A stretch of DNA of 21,497 bases, taken from contig WTJZ01000150.1 in the NCBI GenBank assembly GCA_011524615.1, forward strand, positions 1 through 21,497. Reading direction: 5' to 3'. The notes under the pieces are model-generated. The model did not search any database, was not told the origin of the DNA, and saw only the letters and a program-made list of their open reading frames with translations. This stretch comes from Akkermansiaceae bacterium (lineage in GTDB: Bacteria; Verrucomicrobiota; Verrucomicrobiia; Verrucomicrobiales; Akkermansiaceae). Position numbers and translations under genes: made by a program. How positions within the stretch are numbered: the first letter of the stretch is position 1; each line of letters starts with the position of its first letter. This document shows, piece by piece, positions 17,147-21,497 of this stretch.

Positions 17147-17884
17147 ATGAATAATCAATACCACTCTGAAGAGACGCTGATGATAAGCCAGGTCACAACT
17201 CTCTTTGACCTGATGCCTGACACAACCTTTTTTATCAAAGATCACCAGCTGAGATACATTACGTGTAATCACCGACTATTGGAAGTAATGAGGGTCCAAA
17301 GTAGAGAAGATCTACTCGGCCAAACGGATCAACACTTCTTCCCCGCGTATCTCGGCTCAGACATATATAGGGACGATCTGAGCCTTCTCCATTCCAGAGT
17401 ACCCATAGTCAAGCGTACCGAACTGATCCCTCGTGCTACAGCAACTGGTTTCGTTGATTGGTGCAGAACAACAAAAATGCCTCTCTGTAATCAATCAGGA
17501 GAAGTCATTGGTATCATCGGATTTTCTAGACCGTATGATAATGAAAGTAGGCTCATTGATACTCATCCAGCCCTCGAAAAAGCCGTATCATACATCCAGA
17601 ACCATTTCCATGAACCGCTCACCACACCTAGCTTAGCCAACATGGTAGGCCTATCACCGAGTACCTTCTTGAGACGCTTTAAGTCATGCTTGGAAATGAC
17701 TCCTAGAGAGTACATTCGTAATCTTCGAGTACAAGCATCCTGCCTCAAACTCACTCAAACCGCTCTCCCCCTGGTAGAGATTGCTGACACATGCGGCTTC
17801 TTTGATCAAAGCCACTTTTCTCGGGAATTCTCACGTATCATGAAAGAAGCGCCATCTACATACCGCAGACGATACCGCCTTTGA
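17147..17884 (+). CDS. PAS-domain AraC/XylS-family transcription regulator
   Basis: 245 aa in two parts. A PAS-like sensor (about 17-128) shows LMPDTTFFIKDHQLRYITCN at its start and GEVIGIIGFSRPYD at its end. An AraC-type DNA-binding domain (141-245) has a first HTH about 158-178 (SLANMVGLSPSTFLRRFK) and a second about 206-230 (VEIADTCGFFDQSHFSREF), both close to consensus. PAS domains bind small ligands or heme/flavin; the ligand here is unknown. Met12 (ATG at 17180) is an alternative start, because GAAGAG lies at a fair distance before it and it still keeps the whole PAS domain; the first Met is kept as default. It is divergent from the sigma factor and convergent with the DUF3299 gene. Targets cannot be read from the sequence. 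The divergent intergenic region is a natural candidate. Confidence 0.88.
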   Translation: MNNQYHSEETLMISQVTTLFDLMPDTTFFIKDHQLRYITCNHRLLEVMRVQSREDLLGQTDQHFFPAYLGSDIYRDDLSLLHSRVPIVKRTELIPRATATGFVDWCRTTKMPLCNQSGEVIGIIGFSRPYDNESRLIDTHPALEKAVSYIQNHFHEPLTTPSLANMVGLSPSTFLRRFKSCLEMTPREYIRNLRVQASCLKLTQTALPLVEIADTCGFFDQSHFSREFSRIMKEAPSTYRRRYRL

Positions 17885-17888
17885 CTAG

Positions 17889-17991
17889 CACTCCACTGCT
17901 ACATCAGAGCCAATACAAAATGGAGTGAACTAAGGCTAAACGAAGCAAAAACTCATCTCCACATACCTAAACTACTCTACTGTAGAAGTAG
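17889..17991. repeat. Inverted repeats between convergent genes
   Basis: CACTCCA (17889-17895) and TGGAGTG (17921-17927) are exact complements 25 bases apart, just after the AraC-family stop. A second imperfect palindrome, CTACTCTAC/GTAGAAGTAG (17972-17991), lies 6 bp beyond the - strand stop. Neither has a long T-tract. They may help end the two convergent transcripts. Confidence 0.35.
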
Positions 17992-17997
17992 CCCGTA

Positions 17998-19401
17998 TCA
18001 CTCTACGGTAATTGTGACTACTGTGTCTCGTGTTTCTACCTGCGCCTTAGGAGAATTCTCTGAGAGATATCTCTTTAGTCTATCGGCTTCCTCTGGGCTT
18101 ACTAGTTCGACCTCCCAGCGCGATACATCCCCGAGAGAGAGCCCATCAGATACAATCTTAAACGACTGACTACCGAGTAAGATATTCGCTAAAAATGCGC
18201 CTAAGCGATTCTCGTAGCCCTGTCGCTGGGGTACCTCATACTGATCTGGAGACTGCGTATAGAGCGCTGAGTCTAGGATCTGTTGCATCGATAACGGCGG
18301 TTGAGAAATCGCTTTTGTATAAGGTTGGTACAACTCTGACTTATAGAGCTCCACAATGAACTCCGCATTCCCCATCAATAATTGCTGCACAATACCTGAT
18401 AGGGGAGCAGGCAGCTCCTGACAGTCGCGAAACGGTAGACTGAACTGCTCCATCGGTAGCATATCGATCAAGCCGATCGAGCCATAAAACTGAGCAAAGG
18501 ACTGACGAAGACCTAGGATGAGAGAGAGTCGAGCCATCCGTTCATCATAACTAGGGTTCCCAAGATGAATACGGTTCCCCATATCAATCTCATGATGGAA
18601 GAGCAGATCATAACAAGCCATCGCAATCTGACGCTGGTGCTCTGGATCAGATAGATCTAAGTCATCACGATAAGAGATCACCGTCCCCTCTGCATTACTA
18701 AATGCGCCTGACCAGCTAGCAAGGTAGTTCCCCCCTAATTCCAATAAATTCTGATCTGGGGAAAAGTGGGCAAAGAACCGCTGTAAGTGCGCATATTGAG
18801 TGGCGCCTCCCAAGTATTGTAACAAGAGCTCCTCCCGCGCCTGGTGATACTGTTCAGGAGGTAAGGCGCGGAATGAGACTTGCTTTAATAGCCTCACCTT
18901 CAGTAACGAACACACCTGCTTGACGATCGTACGCGGTGTCACAGTCTCCAGCAGATTATAATGCTTTTGCTCTAGCTTCTCCACCTTTGCATCACGGAGC
19001 GCATAGAGGAATTGATCATAGGTAGAATTAGGGGCTTCCGTACCCGCGCCATTCACCCAGAGCGTTCCCGTAATGACTAGAGGCTCCGCGATGTATTGGA
19101 AGTTCTTCTTCCCCTTCTGACGAATATAAACCATCTCCTCCTTCATCGGAGATTGGCAAAAGTTACACCCGTTGGAGGAAGGCATCAACATAAACTCCTT
19201 CAGGTTCTCGAGACTGTTAAAGGGAACCATATAGCCAGCTAAACGTACCTGCTGACCGTCTAGAGCCTTGATCGCATCCGCTACCATAGGCTCACCAGAC
19301 TCTACATCATAGTAAACATCTGCGAGGGTATCGAGAGCCATGATAGACTCCTCAGCACTCAGGATACAGAGGCTGAGACAGAATGAGAGAAACAACTTCA
19401 T
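17998..19401 (-). CDS. Exported DUF3299 protein with long uncharacterised C-terminal region
   Basis: 467 aa with a signal peptide (MKLFLSFCLSLCILSAEES). The N-terminal third resembles DUF3299: VRLAGYMVPF (52-61), then MPSSNGCNFCQSPM with Cys79 and Cys82, then ITGTLWV (about 110-116). DUF3299 proteins are small periplasmic proteins of unknown function, usually under about 200 aa. Here roughly 300 further residues follow, which I do not recognise and which hold no obvious protease, heme or membrane motif. The start ATG shares its A with the TAA of the upstream lipoprotein gene (TAATG), a sign of translational coupling. The shared unit with a His-rich lipoprotein and a metal ABC transporter upstream suggests a role in zinc or other metal handling (inference). 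A thiol or metal role for the CxxC is possible. Confidence 0.75.
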   Translation of the reverse strand: MKLFLSFCLSLCILSAEESIMALDTLADVYYDVESGEPMVADAIKALDGQQVRLAGYMVPFNSLENLKEFMLMPSSNGCNFCQSPMKEEMVYIRQKGKKNFQYIAEPLVITGTLWVNGAGTEAPNSTYDQFLYALRDAKVEKLEQKHYNLLETVTPRTIVKQVCSLLKVRLLKQVSFRALPPEQYHQAREELLLQYLGGATQYAHLQRFFAHFSPDQNLLELGGNYLASWSGAFSNAEGTVISYRDDLDLSDPEHQRQIAMACYDLLFHHEIDMGNRIHLGNPSYDERMARLSLILGLRQSFAQFYGSIGLIDMLPMEQFSLPFRDCQELPAPLSGIVQQLLMGNAEFIVELYKSELYQPYTKAISQPPLSMQQILDSALYTQSPDQYEVPQRQGYENRLGAFLANILLGSQSFKIVSDGLSLGDVSRWEVELVSPEEADRLKRYLSENSPKAQVETRDTVVTITVE

Positions 19402-19847
19402 TAGTGGTCGTGATGGTGATCATGGTGCCCGTGCTCATCACCGTGGTCACTGGTATGTAATGGGTTCTCATGCACATGAGGTACCCCAGAGGTCTCCATG
19501 ATAAGAGCCACGACCGGGTGAATCGCCTGAGCAAGAGAATCCAGTTCATCATGCCCGAGAGTGTCCTTCTTCTCAATCTCGTCACTGAGTGCCGCGAGGT
19601 CCTTCAATAAAACAGCTAACTGTTCAGGGTTCTGCGCATTCTCAGGAACATGGGCGATCACATCAGCAATGATCACGGTTGCATTCTCAAGAAGCTGATT
19701 CTGAGTCTCGTGATCATGTACGAGTGCAGCCTGTTCCACCTTTACACTTAAGTCATCTAATGAGTTGAGCTCTGGCCACTTCACCTCAGCCTTCTCTCCA
19801 CATGAGACCAGCGCTACCGCTCCAATAAGTGTCATTAATGTCCGCAT
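19401..19847 (-). CDS. Histidine-rich lipoprotein, probable metal-binding
   Basis: 148 aa when started at the Met at 19847, which a GGGGGA ribosome site precedes at good distance. The frame opens further up to 19889 but adds only a non-signal leader. The signal is MRTLMTLIGAVALVSC, with lipobox LVSC and lipid-modified Cys16. A mostly helical body (about 25-115) follows. The last 28 residues (121-148) contain 11 His with Asp and Glu (HGDEHGHHDHHHDH at the end), as seen in zinc-binding periplasmic proteins. It sits between a ZnuBC-like transporter (upstream, 222-bp gap) and the coupled DUF3299 gene. The likely job is to bind or buffer Zn2+ at the cell envelope. It is not a ZnuA-type substrate-binding protein: it is too short and lacks that fold. 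I do not recognise the body as a named family. Confidence 0.8.
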   Translation of the reverse strand: MRTLMTLIGAVALVSCGEKAEVKWPELNSLDDLSVKVEQAALVHDHETQNQLLENATVIIADVIAHVPENAQNPEQLAVLLKDLAALSDEIEKKDTLGHDELDSLAQAIHPVVALIMETSGVPHVHENPLHTSDHGDEHGHHDHHHDH

Positions 19848-20069
19848 TGTCATTCCCCCACTTCTACCCCCCTTTAGATTATACGTCAAGACTGGTTAAT
19901 TTATCACACAATATCAGAGGATCATGGCACTTCTCCACACACTTGCATTACATAAGGATTATCACTCTAACTCTGGGTCATTACTCACTATATTTCTCAC
20001 GACTCATGGACTCCCCCACTTGGCCATGCTCGGATCGTCGACCATCATCTCTGCAATGTTTCTCTTAGC

Positions 20070-20909
20070 TTATGAAGATACGCCGATTTTGATCCTATCT
20101 TTGAGGTATTCAAATATCCGCTTCGCCAAGAAGCTGAGTAAAAATATAAGCGTTAAGGTAATCACGATCGACGCCTCTGCGGGGTAATCAGCATAATAGG
20201 CCACAGTGAGCCCAATACTCGCCCCCAGAGCACCTAAGATCCCACTGGCGATGAATATGACCCTAGGTCGATTACTAAACAACCTCACCGTAGCTCCAGG
20301 TGTCACAATCAACCCTATCGACAAGACGCAACCAACTGCTTGTAAGGTCGTCACGAGCACCAAAATCAAGAGAGCAAAGCTAATATAGTTCACCGCCTGC
20401 ACAGGGACCCCTAAAGTCCGAGCCACATTAGGCTCAAAGAGCGTCAGCAGAATCGGACGCTGAAAGAGGGTCAATAGGGTCACTGACAATGCTCCGATCC
20501 AAAAACTCATCTGAAGGTCTAAGTCAGTCAAACCGAGAATATTACCTAAGAGCCAGTGCTCTAGCTCTTGTGCATGTCCCAACCGATTCAGTAACACGAT
20601 CCCTAAGGCAAAGGCCCCCGTATAGAGAATCGATAATGTCGTATCCTGACTTAATCGAGAATACCGGGCTAATAAAAGTGAACATGCCCCAATCGTCACT
20701 GCCATCACCACCGCACCAGCAAAGGCACTGACCACAGTCAACCCGACCATCAGTGCGGCCACCGCTACACCTGGCAAGAGAGAATGCGATAAGGCTGAGA
20801 GCTTGAGTGGACTACGGTTCATCAAAACAAACGCACTCGTGTAGCCGTTGGCAAACCCAATAATCAAACACGCCAAGAGCGCTCGCTGAAATAAAACTAA
20901 CTCTAACAT
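20070..20909 (-). CDS. znuB: Metal (Zn/Mn) ABC transporter permease, ZnuB-like
   Basis: 279 aa, an integral inner-membrane permease with about 8 to 9 hydrophobic helices. Family marks are SHSLLPGVAVA (about 41-51), GNILGLTDLDL in the middle loop, and LQAVGCVLSIGLIVTPGATVR, close to the ABC-3 family pattern of ZnuB/MntB/SitB permeases. It starts 5 bp after the stop of the ATPase gene, so the two form one operon. The ion is not certain from the permease alone. The His-rich lipoprotein downstream on the same strand favours zinc. The full-length C-terminus ends near KIGVSS. No Shine-Dalgarno site is visible, and translation is probably coupled to the ATPase gene. Confidence 0.88.
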   Translation of the reverse strand: MLELVLFQRALLACLIIGFANGYTSAFVLMNRSPLKLSALSHSLLPGVAVAALMVGLTVVSAFAGAVVMAVTIGACSLLLARYSRLSQDTTLSILYTGAFALGIVLLNRLGHAQELEHWLLGNILGLTDLDLQMSFWIGALSVTLLTLFQRPILLTLFEPNVARTLGVPVQAVNYISFALLILVLVTTLQAVGCVLSIGLIVTPGATVRLFSNRPRVIFIASGILGALGASIGLTVAYYADYPAEASIVITLTLIFLLSFLAKRIFEYLKDRIKIGVSS

Positions 20910-20914
20910 AGGAT

Positions 20915-21497
20915 CTAAAAGTGAGCACAGTGAAAGAGGTTCTTCACCTCTGGTGAGCTCATCACAGACTCACTCTCTCCAAATGCGACCTGCTCTTTAT
21001 TCACGACCAAAGCCGAATCAAATAGCTGTGTAACGGTATCTAGGTTATGATGTGATGCGATAATCAGATGACCGTTATCGGCTAAGCTCTTTAGCGTATG
21101 GGACAAGTGAGTTCGTGACTCCGCATCGAGACCATTAAAGGGCTCATCTAGCAAAATGACATGCGCCTCCTGAGCAAGGCAGCGCGCAATAAAGGCACGT
21201 TGCTGCTGTCCTCCTGAGAGCTCATCAATCTGCCGATCAGCAAGATGAGACATCTCCATCACCTCCAGAGCCTTATCCACCATCGTGAGATCATGCGCCG
21301 AAAACTTCTTCCAAAAGCTCACTTGCGGATACCGTCCCATCGCTACAACCTCCCTCACCGTAATAGGAAAGTCCTTCTGGTGAGCGTCTAGTTGTGGGAG
21401 ATATGCGATCTCTCTTGACCACTTAGACAGAGGCTTATCCTGCCATAATAGCTCCCCTTCAGAATGAGTCTTAATCCCCGCTAAGATACGGAGCAAG
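20915..21497 (-). CDS. znuC: Metal (Zn/Mn) ABC transporter ATPase, ZnuC-like (5' partial)
   Basis: The gene runs off the right edge, and the visible 194 codons start just after the Walker A loop (LLRILAGI). The apparent first codon is TTG inside the gene, not a start. Visible marks are the Q-loop (AYLPQ), the ABC signature LSGGQQQR, Walker B VILLDEPF and the H-loop SHH. The C-terminus ends in FHCAHF, which could bind a metal. The protein would drive uptake with the adjacent permease. The periplasmic binding protein (ZnuA-like) and any Zur regulator are outside the window. Manganese or iron as substrate is the alternative. Confidence 0.87.
   Translation of the reverse strand, partial: LLRILAGIKTHSEGELLWQDKPLSKWSREIAYLPQLDAHQKDFPITVREVVAMGRYPQVSFWKKFSAHDLTMVDKALEVMEMSHLADRQIDELSGGQQQRAFIARCLAQEAHVILLDEPFNGLDAESRTHLSHTLKSLADNGHLIIASHHNLDTVTQLFDSALVVNKEQVAFGESESVMSSPEVKNLFHCAHF

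Noticed and set aside
19924..20187. An 87-codon + strand open frame with a fairly hydrophobic product
   Set aside because: It overlaps the end of the permease gene on the other strand and has no ribosome site. Its hydrophobic run is the mirror of the permease region.

Overview
The window reads as a chromosomal segment of a marine-type member of the PVC superphylum, most likely a Verrucomicrobiota bacterium. The signs are a multidomain protein of the 'PVC-type heme-binding' class, a formylglycine sulfatase, two short PEP-CTERM proteins, a sigma factor paired with a membrane Ser/Thr kinase, and little use of Shine-Dalgarno sites. Base composition is moderate (near 50% GC by eye), with AT-rich intergenic leaders. 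I see no transposase, integrase, tRNA, rRNA or CRISPR array.

Left part (1-6874, all + strand). A truncated secreted giant joins a ThuA-like domain, an SGNH-like domain that lacks catalytic residues, a beta-propeller, HEAT-like repeats and a C-terminal cytochrome c. A secreted sulfatase with the CxPxR formylglycine site follows, then a small alpha/beta hydrolase. This fits breakdown of sulfated polysaccharide coupled to periplasmic redox chemistry. A perfect hairpin (6906-6937) closes this block and serves both strands.

Middle part (6973-13737). Two homologous PEP-CTERM proteins are divergently transcribed around a 314-bp spacer, and each is followed by a near-ideal terminator hairpin. Next comes a 1681-residue exported protein with two ~208-residue tandem repeats, a sorbosone-dehydrogenase-like propeller, a di-heme cytochrome region, a cadherin-like domain and a calcium-loop motif.

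Right part (13839-21497). On the - strand, an ECF-like sigma factor is followed after 19 bp by a transmembrane Ser/Thr kinase. That kinase lacks the usual beta3 lysine and instead carries one in its glycine-rich loop, as eukaryotic WNK kinases do. A long AT-rich spacer separates this pair from a divergent PAS-AraC regulator. The last block, read right to left on the - strand, is a ZnuC-like ATPase (cut by the window edge), a ZnuB-like permease, a histidine-rich lipoprotein and a long DUF3299 protein whose start overlaps the lipoprotein stop. It looks like a metal (probably zinc) acquisition and handling locus with an uncharacterised protein at its end.

All family names come from motif reading and memory, with no database search. 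Domain borders are approximate.
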